From: an uncultured Lachnospiraceae bacterium
GTDB taxonomy: Bacteria > Bacillota > Clostridia > Lachnospirales > Lachnospiraceae
Assembly: GCA_945864145.1 (NCBI GenBank)
Contig: CAMBAN010000019.1
Span: forward strand, 1-35,022
DNA length: 35,022 nucleotides
Direction: 5' to 3'
Shown piece after piece: positions 1-8,119 of the stretch. The stretch's first letter is position 1. The number at the start of each line of letters is the position of its first letter. The translations under genes were made by a program, and so were the position numbers. A model generated the notes under the pieces. It was not told the origin of the DNA. It worked only from the letters and a program-made list of their open reading frames with translations, and did no database searches.

Positions 1-614
1 AAAAAAGTATTCCCAATATTCCAAAGGAAAGTATTATTGGTGTAAGGACAGCAGGACTTAGAGAGCTTGCAGGAAAATATGAGAAGCATCCGGAGATAGA
101 TATATTTTTAAAGACGCTGCCGCACACCTATTATGAAGAAAATATGGTGCATGTTTTCATCCTTTCTCGTTGGAAAGATTATGACAAGTGCGTCAGTTAC
201 GTGGAAAAATTTTTGCCATATATGAATAACTGGGCGACTTGTGACCAACCGACGATGAAAAGCTTTAATAAAAATTTGCCGGATTTGGAAAAACGGATTG
301 CAGTTTGGATTGCATCTAAAGAGACTTATACGATTCGTTTTGCAATAGTATCCTTAATGAAATACTATTTAGGAGATATTTTTTCCAAAAAACATTTGGA
401 ATGGGTTGCACAGGTACAAAATGAAGATTATTATGTGAAAATGGCAGTTGCCTGGTATTTTGCAACAGCGCTTGCCAAGCAGTATGATGCAACGATTTCT
501 TATCTGGAAAAGCACATATTAGATGCAGACATACATAAAAAGACGATTCAGAAAGCAATTGAGAGCTATCGAATTTCAGATGAAATGAAAAGTTATTTAA
601 GGACATTAAAGTAA
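1..614 (+). CDS. DNA alkylation repair (AlkD-like) protein, 5' truncated
   Basis: The reading frame is open from base 3, upstream of the first ATG at 144, so the gene begins before the window; about 203 C-terminal residues are seen. The sequence is all-helical, with HEAT-like repeats rich in Trp and aromatic residues (SRWKDYDKC, NNWATCDQP, YYVKMAVAWYFA), typical of the AlkD/AlkC DNA alkylation repair family. Members bind DNA carrying alkylated bases and act as glycosylases without base flipping. The motif VGVRTAGLRELA-like near the visible start (IIGVRTAGLRELA) matches the N-terminal helices of the family, so little is probably missing. The catalytic Asp region (WATCDQPT) is present. The family call is confident; substrate and activity are inferred. 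Confidence 0.85.
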   Translation, partial: KSIPNIPKESIIGVRTAGLRELAGKYEKHPEIDIFLKTLPHTYYEENMVHVFILSRWKDYDKCVSYVEKFLPYMNNWATCDQPTMKSFNKNLPDLEKRIAVWIASKETYTIRFAIVSLMKYYLGDIFSKKHLEWVAQVQNEDYYVKMAVAWYFATALAKQYDATISYLEKHILDADIHKKTIQKAIESYRISDEMKSYLRTLK

Positions 615-616
615 CA

Positions 617-640
617 GCTTGGCGGCGGAATGGAGATTAG
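617..640 (+). repeat. 24-bp dispersed repeat, copy 1
   Basis: GCTTGGCGGCGGAATGG followed by AGATTAG. It matches 33998-34021 at 23 of 24 positions. It lies directly after the stop of the alkylation-repair gene and is notably GC-rich against its surroundings. Its function is unknown. Confidence 0.6.
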
Positions 641-675
641 AATTAGAAAGTTTTATTTAGAAAAGAGGTTTCAAC

Positions 676-1239
676 ATGTTAACGTTAATGGAGGGCAGAC
701 CGGAAAGCAACGAAGGAAGATTGGAGAAAGAGATACGTACCTATGATTTATTGGATAAATTAGGAGTGAAGTATCAAAGAATAGATCATGAGGCCGCTAT
801 GACTATGGAAGCATGTAAGGAAATAGATGAAACCTTGCAGGCAACGATTTGCAAAAATTTGTTTTTATGTAATAGACAGGAAACAGATTTTTATCTGCTC
901 ATGATAAAGGATAATAAGAAATTTAAAACAAAAGATTTATCTGCGCAGCTTGGCGTTTCACGACTTTCTTTTGCAAAAGAAAATTACATGGAGGAATTTT
1001 TGGATATTACACCAGGTTCTGTAAGTGTCATGGGGTTGATGAATGATCATGACAAACGTGTCAGATTAGTTATTGATGAAGAGGTATTGCAGGGACAGGA
1101 AATTGGCTGTCATCCATGTATCAATACTTCAAGTATTAAATTTGCTACCAAGGATTTGACAGATGTCATCATTCCAGCAATGGAACATCCTTATACATTA
1201 GTTAATTTGCCAGTTTATGAAGATAGTATGAAAAATTAG
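676..1239 (+). CDS. YbaK/ProX-type aminoacyl-tRNA deacylase (PrdX-like)
   Basis: A 187-residue protein of the YbaK/aminoacyl-tRNA-associated domain family, most like the freestanding ProX/PrdX proteins that hydrolyse mischarged tRNA(Pro) (for example Ala-tRNA(Pro)) in trans. Family hallmarks visible are the early His in YQRIDHEAAMT, the conserved Lys in ATICKNLFLCN, and the GCHPCINTSS loop that corresponds to the GxxP-type substrate pocket. Length fits the single-domain family. The start at 676 has AGAGG about seven bases upstream; an in-frame ATG at 688 is a less well-placed alternative. It follows the repeat at 617-640 and is followed by two hairpins. Family is confident; the exact amino-acid specificity is not readable by eye. 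Confidence 0.85.
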   Translation: MLTLMEGRPESNEGRLEKEIRTYDLLDKLGVKYQRIDHEAAMTMEACKEIDETLQATICKNLFLCNRQETDFYLLMIKDNKKFKTKDLSAQLGVSRLSFAKENYMEEFLDITPGSVSVMGLMNDHDKRVRLVIDEEVLQGQEIGCHPCINTSSIKFATKDLTDVIIPAMEHPYTLVNLPVYEDSMKN

Positions 1240-1262
1240 CTTGATAGCTCATTTTTCATACG

Positions 1263-1291
1263 GCTATTTGTTTTTGAACAAAACAAATAGC
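1263..1291 (+). terminator. Hairpin downstream of the deacylase gene
   Basis: A perfect 12-bp inverted repeat (1263-1274 with 1280-1291, loop 1275-1279). A second hairpin follows at 1302-1310/1316-1324 (9 bp). Neither has a strong T run after it, so termination is likely but not certain. Confidence 0.45.
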
Positions 1292-1301
1292 TTTGATGGC
1301 A

Positions 1302-1324
1302 GACGAGAATCTGAAATTCTCGTC
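1302..1324. repeat. Second inverted repeat (GACGAGAAT arms)
   Basis: Arms GACGAGAAT and ATTCTCGTC pair over 9 bp around a 5-base loop. It sits between the deacylase terminator-like hairpin and the GNAT gene at 1380. It may be part of a compound terminator or of the GNAT leader RNA. Confidence 0.4.
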
Positions 1325-1379
1325 GCCTCTTCGCAACAAGTTGCTCAGAAATGAGGAATAGTATAACCCGGAGGACAAA

Positions 1380-1961
1380 ATGTCAGAATTAGTAAAAATA
1401 ACAGTTGAAGAATTTACACAAATATATCGTGATTATATGGAGGAAGATTTCCCGAAAGATGAGCTTAAGCCATTAAAAAGAATGACAGAGATGATGCAGC
1501 AGGGACTTTGTATTGCTACAAAGCTGATGCAGGAAAATCAAATGAGAGCATATGCGATTTTCATCATTCCACCAAAAGGTGCGTATATGTTGCTTGACTA
1601 TTTTGCAGTAAAAAAGGAGTACCGTGGTACTGGGGTGGGACATAGCTTTTTTGAAGCATTGACTGTTTTTATAAAAAACGAATATCCTAGGATACAAGGT
1701 ATGTTAATCGAGTCAGAGCGTATAGAAGAGGATAAAGCAGATGTAGAAACAAGAAAAAGAAGAATTGCTTTTTATCGTGACTGTGGATGTCAAATGACAC
1801 AAGTGGAATCCAACCTGTTTGGTGTAGATTATTCGGTTTTACATTTTCCGTTTATGGCAGGTGCAGAGGCAGGAGAAAAAGAGCTTGATTTTATCTATCA
1901 GACAATGTTTGAAAAAAATCATTATGAAAATGATGTCAGAGTCTGGCATGTAGAGAAGTAA
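1380..1961 (+). CDS. GNAT family N-acetyltransferase
   Basis: A 193-residue GNAT-fold protein. The central strand-turn-helix LLDYFAVKKEYRGTGVGHSFFEAL carries the acetyl-CoA pyrophosphate-binding motif (RGTGVG), and a later segment, RRIAFYRDCGC, matches the C-terminal part of the fold where the family has an F/YY element. The protein should transfer an acetyl group from acetyl-CoA to an amine, but the acceptor cannot be deduced. The start is set by GGAGG at 1370-1374, about six bases before the ATG. It appears to be a single gene, separated by about 100 bases from the small gene at 2062. Confidence 0.85.
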   Translation: MSELVKITVEEFTQIYRDYMEEDFPKDELKPLKRMTEMMQQGLCIATKLMQENQMRAYAIFIIPPKGAYMLLDYFAVKKEYRGTGVGHSFFEALTVFIKNEYPRIQGMLIESERIEEDKADVETRKRRIAFYRDCGCQMTQVESNLFGVDYSVLHFPFMAGAEAGEKELDFIYQTMFEKNHYENDVRVWHVEK

Positions 1962-2061
1962 ATATTTTTCACTAAATAGTTCCAGCATGAAAATCCAGAT
2001 ATACCAAATACTAAGCATGTGAAAACAATAAAAACAGGCTTTTACTGAAAGAGGTATAGAT

Positions 2062-2265
2062 ATGGATAATTTTAATAATGACATGACTAATTTGCCTTTA
2101 GGGCTTGCATTTGGTATGGCAATGGATGAAAAAGCACTTGCAAACTATGGAAAACTCACAGAATACGAAAAGGAACGGCTGATTGCAAGAAGCAGAAATG
2201 TGAAAAGCAAAGCAGAAATGGAGAAGCTGGTACGAGAATTGGAAGAACCGGAAAGCTTCTTCTAA
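2062..2265 (+). CDS. Small conserved hypothetical protein
   Basis: A 67-residue protein with no membrane segment and no cysteines. The N-terminal third is Asn/Met/Leu-rich (NLPLGLAFGMAMDEKAL); the rest is a charged amphipathic helix region (EYEKERLIARSRNVKSKAEMEKLVREL). A good AGAGG precedes the ATG. It resembles short uncharacterised Clostridia proteins that share the LGLAFGMAM segment, but no function is known to me. The gap to the next gene is short (63 bases), so it may be co-transcribed with the following GNAT. Confidence 0.65.
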   Translation: MDNFNNDMTNLPLGLAFGMAMDEKALANYGKLTEYEKERLIARSRNVKSKAEMEKLVRELEEPESFF

Positions 2266-2328
2266 TACGGTAAGCCTTGGCAAGTATTTCTTGTTGAGGC
2301 TTTAAATTTGAAAGAAAGGATACTACAT

Positions 2329-2826
2329 ATGAATATCAGACATGCAACGATGAAGGATTTAGAAAAAATAGCTGCTTTAGAGGCAATTGCCTTTCCGGAA
2401 AAAGAAGCTGCTTCTAAGGAAAGTATTGAAAAAAGATTGCAGTTTTTTCCTGACTGCTTCTGGCTGCTGGAGGACAATCAGGAATTAATCGGTTTTATCA
2501 ATGGTATGGTGACAAAAGAGGCAGACTTGACAGATGAAATGTATGATACCCCTGAAATGCATGATGAAAAAGGAGAATGGCAGATGATTTTTTCTGTAGT
2601 TACAGCACCAAAGCATCAGGGAAATGGATATGCCAGTAAAATAATGAATCAGGTTATTGCCGATGTCAAAGCAAAAAAAAGAGCAGGCCTTGTTTTGACC
2701 TGCAAAGAAAAATTACTTCCGTTTTATGGTTCGTTTGGTTTTAAAAACGAAGGAGTTTCTGCATCCACACATGGAGATGTAATGTGGTATCAGATGCGAC
2801 TGGATTTTAGTAAGTTATCTGGCTAA
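2329..2826 (+). CDS. GNAT family N-acetyltransferase
   Basis: A 165-residue GNAT protein. Visible elements are the N-terminal IRHATMKDLEKIAALE, the strand pair WLLEDNQELIGFINGMV, the acetyl-CoA loop APKHQGNGYASKIM (Q-G-N-G-Y-A), and the C-terminal LLPFYGSFGFKNEG. The layout is closest to the arylalkylamine-acetyltransferase-like branch of GNATs; the acceptor is unknown. I chose the ATG at 2329 because AAAGGA lies about eight bases before it; an upstream in-frame TTG at 2308 has no such site. The 3' end overlaps the convergent kduD gene by 12 bases. Confidence 0.85.
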   Translation: MNIRHATMKDLEKIAALEAIAFPEKEAASKESIEKRLQFFPDCFWLLEDNQELIGFINGMVTKEADLTDEMYDTPEMHDEKGEWQMIFSVVTAPKHQGNGYASKIMNQVIADVKAKKRAGLVLTCKEKLLPFYGSFGFKNEGVSASTHGDVMWYQMRLDFSKLSG

Positions 2827-3582
2827 CCATCCACCATCAACAGCGAGTGTGAATCCATGGACATAAGAGGCAGCATCGGAAGCAAGAAAAATTGCTGCAC
2901 CTGCAATATCTTCAGGTGTACCCCATCTACCGGCTGGAATACGAGAGAGAATTTCAGAACTTCTGTCTTCATCACTTCTTAAAGCAGTTGTATTATTGGT
3001 TGCCATATAGCCGGGAGCGATTGCGTTGACATTGATATTATATTTAGCCCATTCGTTTGCCAGTTCCTTTGTCAGACCACAAAGAGCACTTTTACTTGCA
3101 GTATAAGCAGGTACACGGATGCCACCTTGGAAGCTTAACATGGACGCAATGTTGATGATTTTACCACCGGCACCATTCTGTACCCATTTTTTTGCAACTG
3201 CCTGACTCAAGAAGAATACAAGCTTTTCATTTAAGTTAATGACTGCATCCCAGTCTTCTATTGTAACATCTACAGCATCGCAACGTTTGATGATACCTGC
3301 GTTGTTAACTAAAATATCCACACTGATATTTTTCTCGGCAAGTGCAGACATAATCTGTTCAACAGCATTTGCTTCAGATAAGTCTACAATAATCTCCTGG
3401 AAATCATCGGAAACAGCAGAAACAAGTTTTGCTGTCTCTTCACAGCTTCTGCGTGCAACTCCCACAACCTTTGCACCTGCTTTTGCAAAAGCAACGCAAA
3501 TACCCTGACCAAGACCTGTATTTGCACCTGTAACGAGAGCTGTTTTGCCCTCTAATGAAAACATGGATAATCCTTCTAACAT
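2815..3582 (-). CDS. kduD: Short-chain dehydrogenase, KduD-like
   Basis: A 255-residue classical short-chain dehydrogenase. It has the NAD(P)-binding TGANTGLGQG (about residues 18-27), the NNAG motif, and the Ser-Tyr-Lys set in NIASMLSF...YTASK. The overall pattern (FSLEGKTALVTG, GKIINIASMLSFQGGIRVPAYTASK, PGYMATNNT) is that of 2-dehydro-3-deoxy-D-gluconate 5-dehydrogenase, which acts on hexuronate breakdown products in the cytoplasm. It could instead be a related gluconate 5-dehydrogenase. Start: ATG at 3582 (MLEGLSMFS) gives the usual length; ATG at 3564 (MFSLEGK) has an AGAAGGA site and is a close alternative. It is divergent from the AraC regulator at 3739, a likely regulator. Confidence 0.8.
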   Translation of the reverse strand: MLEGLSMFSLEGKTALVTGANTGLGQGICVAFAKAGAKVVGVARRSCEETAKLVSAVSDDFQEIIVDLSEANAVEQIMSALAEKNISVDILVNNAGIIKRCDAVDVTIEDWDAVINLNEKLVFFLSQAVAKKWVQNGAGGKIINIASMLSFQGGIRVPAYTASKSALCGLTKELANEWAKYNINVNAIAPGYMATNNTTALRSDEDRSSEILSRIPAGRWGTPEDIAGAAIFLASDAASYVHGFTLAVDGGWLAR

Positions 3583-3659
3583 AACATTCACCAATCCTTT
3601 TCTAAAAACATACATGATAGTGTCATGGGAAATTGACATCAATCTCTTTGATAAATATA

Positions 3660-3688
3660 ATTATAGTGTACAAAAAGTAAGGAAACAA
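3660..3688 (-). promoter_or_regulatory. Predicted kduD promoter
   Basis: On the minus strand, TTGTTT (3688-3683), a 17-base spacer and a perfect TATAAT (3665-3660). The start of transcription would be about 70 bases before the kduD ATG. Confidence 0.6.
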
Positions 3689-3738
3689 ACATATTAGGAC
3701 TAAAAACTATCATAATCGTAGCAAAGAAGGTGAATTAT

Positions 3739-4650
3739 ATGGATAAATCGTCGGAGTTACAGGGAAAACAGACAATTGTAGATGATAACTTGAGAGAGGT
3801 TAAGGCACATGGAACAGAAGGATTTCCCATTGGTATTTATCTCGATGATTTTTCAGATTTTGAAAATGGATATATTTGTTGGCATTGGCATGAGGAAGTG
3901 CAGGCAACTATGATTTTAGAAGGAGATTTTTTATATCAGTTGGATGGAAAAGAAATGAAAATGAGTCCGGGAGATATTATTTTTATTAATTCCGGACTGT
4001 TGCATCAGATAAGGCCATGTGTGAGAGAACAGGGAAAACTTTATTCTTTTATTTGGCGTGCAGAACTGATAGGAGGAAAGCATACAGATATCTATAAGGA
4101 ATGCATTGCTCCGGTGTTAAATCGCAGGATAAATTCTGTTTTTTGGAGTGATAAGGATAAAAATCATGAAAAAATAGCTGATTGTTTGAGAAAGGCAGTG
4201 CTTTTTTATGAGAAAAAGGAAGGTCCTTATCAATTACAGGTGCAACAACAGATTGCATCCTTTTGGCTGGAACTCTATGAAAGGGTAGAGCATGAATGTA
4301 TGGATGAAATAGAGGAAAATAGTGGAAATGATAGAGATTCCAAAAGAGTGAAGGCTGCTTTGCAATATATCTATGAGCATTATCAGGAAAGCGTCAAATT
4401 AGATGAGATTGCGCAAGCGGCTTATGTCAGTCGAAGTGAGCTTTGCAGAAGCTTTCAAAGAATCGTGCAGACATCCCCTATGGAATTTTTGATGCAGTTT
4501 CGTATCAGACAGGCAACGGTGCTTTTAAAAAAGCAGGATTTGCGTATTGCCGATGTGGCGGAGATGGTTGGCTTTTGCAGTCCCAGTCATTTTGGAAGTA
4601 ATTTTATGAAATATATGGGGTGTACGCCTAAGGAATATCGGGTAAAATAG
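3739..4650 (+). CDS. AraC family transcriptional regulator with cupin sensor domain
   Basis: A 303-residue regulator. Residues about 30-110 form a cupin/AraC ligand-binding domain (YICWHWHEEVQATMILEGDF, MKMSPGDIIFINSGLLHQI) and the C-terminal 100 residues form the two-helix-turn-helix AraC DNA-binding domain (LDEIAQAAYVSRSELCRSFQR, RIADVAEMVGFCSPSHFGSNF, GCTPKEYR). The HWHEE motif is usual for sugar-sensing members. ATG at 3739 is preferred over GTG at 3730 because GAAGG lies about eight bases before it. Divergent orientation to kduD suggests it controls uronate or related sugar use. The ligand is unknown. Confidence 0.85.
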   Translation: MDKSSELQGKQTIVDDNLREVKAHGTEGFPIGIYLDDFSDFENGYICWHWHEEVQATMILEGDFLYQLDGKEMKMSPGDIIFINSGLLHQIRPCVREQGKLYSFIWRAELIGGKHTDIYKECIAPVLNRRINSVFWSDKDKNHEKIADCLRKAVLFYEKKEGPYQLQVQQQIASFWLELYERVEHECMDEIEENSGNDRDSKRVKAALQYIYEHYQESVKLDEIAQAAYVSRSELCRSFQRIVQTSPMEFLMQFRIRQATVLLKKQDLRIADVAEMVGFCSPSHFGSNFMKYMGCTPKEYRVK

Positions 4651-4653
4651 AAA

Positions 4654-4682
4654 TTGAAATGACAGGTGTGTCGCGATATAAT
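4654..4682 (+). promoter_or_regulatory. Predicted ung promoter
   Basis: TTGAAA (4654-4659), 17-base spacer, TATAAT (4677-4682), just after the araC-type gene's stop and about 44 bases before the ung ATG. Confidence 0.7.
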
Positions 4683-4725
4683 CTATAGAGTTAGCAACAA
4701 GATAAAGAACGCCGGGAGGGTAAAT

Positions 4726-5403
4726 ATGTCAGCAATTTCAAATGATTGGTTAGAAGCAATCAACAGTGAATTTCATAAGCCTTACTATAAGGAATTGTAT
4801 AGTTTTGTCAAAGAGGAATATAGTAAGACAGTAGTATATCCACCATCAGAGGATATTTTCAATGCATTACATTTAACACCATTGAAGGATGTTAAGGTAC
4901 TTATTTTGGGACAGGATCCTTATCATGGAGAAAATCAGGCACATGGGCTGAGCTTTTCTGTTTTGCCGACACAAAAAGATATTCCACCATCACTGCAAAA
5001 TATCTATAAAGAGTTGAATAGCGATTTAGGCTGTTACATACCCAATAATGGATATTTGGAGAAGTGGGCAAAGCAGGGAGTGCTTTTGCTAAATACTGTT
5101 TTGACAGTACGTGCACATCAGGCAAACTCTCATCAGGGAAAAGGATGGGAACAGTTTACAGATGCCATCATTCAGGCAGTAAATGCACAAGACAGGCCTG
5201 TTGTATATATGCTTTGGGGTAATCCTGCGCAGAGAAAAATTCCAATGTTAACAAATCCGAAGCACTTAATATTGAAGGCACCGCATCCAAGTCCATTATC
5301 TGCATACAGAGGATTTTTCGGATGCAAGCATTTTAGTCAGGCAAATGCCTTTTTAGAACAGCATGGGATAGAGCCTATTGACTGGCAAATAGAAAATTTG
5401 TAA
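4726..5403 (+). CDS. ung: Uracil-DNA glycosylase, family 1
   Basis: A 225-residue enzyme that removes uracil from DNA as the first step of base excision repair. The water-activating motif GQDPYHG (Asp64) and the DNA-intercalation motif [11 protein letters not shown] near residue 187 are both intact, as are [16 protein letters not shown] and the uracil-binding region. Length is standard for the family. The ATG at 4726 is chosen because GGGAGGG lies just upstream; the open frame extends back to 4666 but those residues are not family-like. It has its own good promoter. lepB follows after 81 bases. Confidence 0.96.
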   Translation: MSAISNDWLEAINSEFHKPYYKELYSFVKEEYSKTVVYPPSEDIFNALHLTPLKDVKVLILGQDPYHGENQAHGLSFSVLPTQKDIPPSLQNIYKELNSDLGCYIPNNGYLEKWAKQGVLLLNTVLTVRAHQANSHQGKGWEQFTDAIIQAVNAQDRPVVYMLWGNPAQRKIPMLTNPKHLILKAPHPSPLSAYRGFFGCKHFSQANAFLEQHGIEPIDWQIENL

Positions 5404-5446
5404 CTATTCAGAACCATGCGGTTTTGCGAATGGGCTCTGAATAGTT
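5402..5446. repeat. Inverted repeat between ung and lepB
   Basis: Arms AACTATTCAGA (5402-5412) and TCTGAATAGTT (5436-5446) pair perfectly over 11 bp around a 23-base loop. There is no T run, so it is more likely an RNA-processing or stability element, or a weak terminator. It overlaps the ung stop codon. Confidence 0.5.
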
Positions 5447-5484
5447 ATGGAAATAGTTACAAAAAATTTATAGGGGGCGAGGAC

Positions 5485-6018
5485 ATGAATAATAAGAAAA
5501 TAGTAAAAAAAGTATTGATGGAAATCTTAGATTGGTCGAAGGTTTTCCTATTTGCATTACTGATATCTTTTTTTATAAGAAGTACAGTAGTTGCCAGTGC
5601 GATTGTACCAACTGGTTCTATGGAAGAAACTATTATGATAGGAAGCAGAATTATCATTAACAGGTTGGCCTACACCAATGAAGGACCTGAAAGAGGAGAT
5701 ATTGTTTCTTTTTATTATCCGGACAATGAGGAAGAACTGTTTTTGAAACGTGTAATGGGCTTGCCGGGTGAGACGATAGAGGGTATCTCAGGATATATTT
5801 ACATTAATGGTGAGAAGCTGGAGGAGGATTATACTCCTATCATATTGGATTATGATTTTGGACCGTTTACAATCCCGGATAATTGCTATTTTATGATGGG
5901 TGATAATCGTAATAATTCATTAGACTCGCGTTATTGGCAGAATCATTTTGTGGAAAGGTCAAAAATTATCGGTAGGGCAGAACTTGAGTATTACCCGCAA
6001 ATCAAGTTGTTAAGATAA
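5485..6018 (+). CDS. lepB: Signal peptidase I
   Basis: A 177-residue membrane-anchored serine protease that cleaves signal peptides of exported proteins. It has one N-terminal membrane segment (about residues 19-41), then the catalytic Ser45 in PTGSMEETI, the general-base Lys88 in FLKRVMGLPGE, and the conserved box MGDNRNNSLDSRYW. Length fits Gram-positive Sip-type enzymes with a single anchor. ATG at 5485 is chosen because GGGGGCGAGG lies directly before it; residues encoded upstream are not family-like. One likely client is the large secreted amylase at 9395. Confidence 0.95.
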   Translation: MNNKKIVKKVLMEILDWSKVFLFALLISFFIRSTVVASAIVPTGSMEETIMIGSRIIINRLAYTNEGPERGDIVSFYYPDNEEELFLKRVMGLPGETIEGISGYIYINGEKLEEDYTPIILDYDFGPFTIPDNCYFMMGDNRNNSLDSRYWQNHFVERSKIIGRAELEYYPQIKLLR

Positions 6019-6037
6019 GAGAAAGAGCGAACAATTG

Positions 6038-6066
6038 TTGACAAATGGTTCCTATTGTATTATAGT
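6038..6066 (+). promoter_or_regulatory. Predicted promoter of the TrmB-lysA operon
   Basis: Perfect TTGACA (6038-6043), 17-base spacer and TATAGT (6061-6066), about 37 bases before the regulator's ATG. It is one of the best promoters in the window. Confidence 0.75.
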
Positions 6067-6102
6067 ATTCCTAAATAGAACTACCAAAAATGGAGGAATT
6101 AA

Positions 6103-6816
6103 ATGGAAGAGGCTACTTTGATTGATAAGCTTATGCTTTTTGGTCTGACAAGACAGGAGGCATCCATATATCTTTGTTTAGCATCCAATAGGGAATTGTC
6201 CGGTTATGAGGTATCAAAGATAACAGGCATTTCACGCTCCAATGTATATAATGCACTGGCTAGTCTTGTGGAGGAAGGTGCAGCTTATCTGATAGAGGGA
6301 AGCACCAATAAATATACTTCGGTTGAGGTAGAAGAGTTCTGTCAGAACAAGATACGTTATTTGCAGCAGACAAAAGATGAATTGGTTCACACGATGCCAC
6401 AGATAGGTAATAATTGTGAAGGTTATATTACGATATCAAATCATAAACATATTATGGACAGGGTTCATTTTATGCTTGCCCATGTACAATCCAGAGTTTA
6501 TATATCTATGCCGGTATCATATCTTGAAAAGTGCAGGGAAGATATTGAACACTTAATTGAAACTGAAAAGAAAGTGGTTTTATTAGTTAGTGAAAAAGTG
6601 GAATACCCAGGGGCAATTATTTATATTACGGATAAAAAGGAGCAGCAAATCCGATTGATTGTAGACTCAGAGTATGTATTGACCGGGGATATGACAGGAA
6701 GTGCCAATGATACCTGTTTGTATTGTGGACAACCAAATTTTGTAAATGTTTTTAAGGAATCACTTAAGAATGAAATAAAACTAATCGAGCTTACGAGAGG
6801 AGAAAGTGAAAAATGA
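6103..6816 (+). CDS. TrmB family transcriptional regulator
   Basis: A 237-residue regulator. Residues about 5-75 form the TrmB winged-helix domain (LMLFGLTRQEASIYLCLA, LSGYEVSKITGISRSNVYNALASLVEEGAAY). The rest is a phospholipase-D-like/effector fold seen in short TrmB members (VQSRVYISMPVSYLE, VDSEYVLTGDM). TrmB proteins sense metabolites such as sugars. GGAGG lies before the ATG. Its last four bases (ATGA) overlap the start of the lysA-type gene, so the two are translationally coupled, which suggests it senses or controls the decarboxylase product or its pathway. This pairing is an inference from position. Confidence 0.85.
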   Translation: MEEATLIDKLMLFGLTRQEASIYLCLASNRELSGYEVSKITGISRSNVYNALASLVEEGAAYLIEGSTNKYTSVEVEEFCQNKIRYLQQTKDELVHTMPQIGNNCEGYITISNHKHIMDRVHFMLAHVQSRVYISMPVSYLEKCREDIEHLIETEKKVVLLVSEKVEYPGAIIYITDKKEQQIRLIVDSEYVLTGDMTGSANDTCLYCGQPNFVNVFKESLKNEIKLIELTRGESEK

Positions 6817-8084
6817 CAAAGAAACCATTTGTAACAAAAGAGCAGATTGAAGAAATTACCAAGACTTATCCGACTCCGTTTCATATTTATGATGAAAAAG
6901 GAATCAGAGAAAATGCCAAGGCATTAAAGGAAGCCTTTTCCTGGAACAAAGGATATAAGGAGTTTTTTGCAGTAAAGGCTACACCAAATCCATATATCAT
7001 TAATATCTTACGTGACTATGGCTGTGGATGTGATTGTGCTTCCATGACAGAGCTGATGTTAAGCCATGCAATGGGATTAAAGGGAGAAGACATCATGTTT
7101 TCTTCTAATGATACACCGGCAGAAGAATTCCAGTATGCGGCTAAGATTGGTGCAACAGTAAATTTAGACGATTTTACACATATTGAGTTTTATGAAAAAG
7201 CAGTAGGCTCTTTCCCGGAGACAATGTCTTGTCGTTATAATCCAGGTGGATTATTCAAAATCAGTAACAGCATCATGGATAATCCAGGAGATGCAAAGTA
7301 TGGTTTTACAACAGAGCAGTTATTTGAAGGATTCAAAATTTTGAAATCTAAAGGTGTGAAAAACTTTGGTATTCATGCATTCCTTGCAAGTAATACCGTA
7401 ACAAATGAGTATTATCCAACCTTAGCAAAGATTTTATTTGAGGTAGCTGTAAAATTACAGAAAGAAACAGGTGCACATATTAGCTTTATCAACCTTTCAG
7501 GTGGTATCGGCGTACCATACAGACCGGATCAGGAGCCAAATGATATCAAAGTTATTGGTGAAGGTGTTCGTAAGGTTTATGAGGAAGTGCTTGTACCGGC
7601 TGGAATGGGAGATGTTGCTATTTATACAGAGCTTGGCAGATTTATGCTTGCTCCATATGGACATCTCATCACAAAAGCTATCCATGAAAAACACACACAT
7701 AAGGAATACATTGGTGTGGATGCTTGTGCAGTAAACCTGATGAGACCGGCTATTTATGGAGCTTATCATCATATCACTGTTTTAGGCAAGGAAAATGAAC
7801 CATGTGATCATATGTATGATGTAACAGGCTCTTTATGTGAGAACTGCGATAAATTTGCAATCGACCGTATGCTGCCAAAGATTGATATGGGTGATTATTT
7901 AGCAATTCATGAGGCTGGTGCACATGGTTATTCCATGGGATATAACTACAATGGTAAGTTAAAATCAGCAGAGCTTCTTTTGAAAGAGGATGGAAGTGTG
8001 CAAATGATTCGTAGAGCAGAGACACCAAAGGATTATTTTGCAACCTTTGACTGCTTCGATATTTATTCAAAGATGGGATTTTAA
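6813..8084 (+). CDS. lysA: Diaminopimelate decarboxylase-like PLP enzyme
   Basis: A 423-residue fold-type III PLP decarboxylase. The PLP-binding Lys55 lies in FFAVKATPNP, followed by the barrel strands and the glycine-rich phosphate loop (INLSGGIGVPYRP). GSLCENCDKFA matches the C(E/G)xxD substrate motif contributed across the dimer, and HEAGAHGYSMGYNYN the conserved AYxxxxxxxYN region. The likely reaction is meso-diaminopimelate to L-lysine in the cytoplasm. The sequence is divergent (GIHAFLASNT where DAP decarboxylases usually have HxHIGS), so another amino-acid decarboxylase is possible. It is coupled to the TrmB gene upstream and ends at a strong hairpin. Confidence 0.85.
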   Translation: MTKKPFVTKEQIEEITKTYPTPFHIYDEKGIRENAKALKEAFSWNKGYKEFFAVKATPNPYIINILRDYGCGCDCASMTELMLSHAMGLKGEDIMFSSNDTPAEEFQYAAKIGATVNLDDFTHIEFYEKAVGSFPETMSCRYNPGGLFKISNSIMDNPGDAKYGFTTEQLFEGFKILKSKGVKNFGIHAFLASNTVTNEYYPTLAKILFEVAVKLQKETGAHISFINLSGGIGVPYRPDQEPNDIKVIGEGVRKVYEEVLVPAGMGDVAIYTELGRFMLAPYGHLITKAIHEKHTHKEYIGVDACAVNLMRPAIYGAYHHITVLGKENEPCDHMYDVTGSLCENCDKFAIDRMLPKIDMGDYLAIHEAGAHGYSMGYNYNGKLKSAELLLKEDGSVQMIRRAETPKDYFATFDCFDIYSKMGF

Positions 8085-8090
8085 AAACGA

Positions 8091-8119
8091 CAGGGTTGTC
8101 ATAAACTATGACAACCCTG
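8091..8119. terminator. Bidirectional terminator shared by lysA and the LacI gene
   Basis: A perfect 13-bp inverted repeat (8091-8103 with 8107-8119, loop 8104-8106), CAGGGTTGTCATA in the left arm. It has AAAA on the left and TATTTG on the right. The LacI stop codon (8108-8106 on the minus strand) falls at the loop. Confidence 0.8.

Noticed and set aside
6001-6102. Lysine riboswitch before the lysA-type operon
   Set aside because: The promoter lies only about 37 bases before the start codon, leaving no room for such an RNA.
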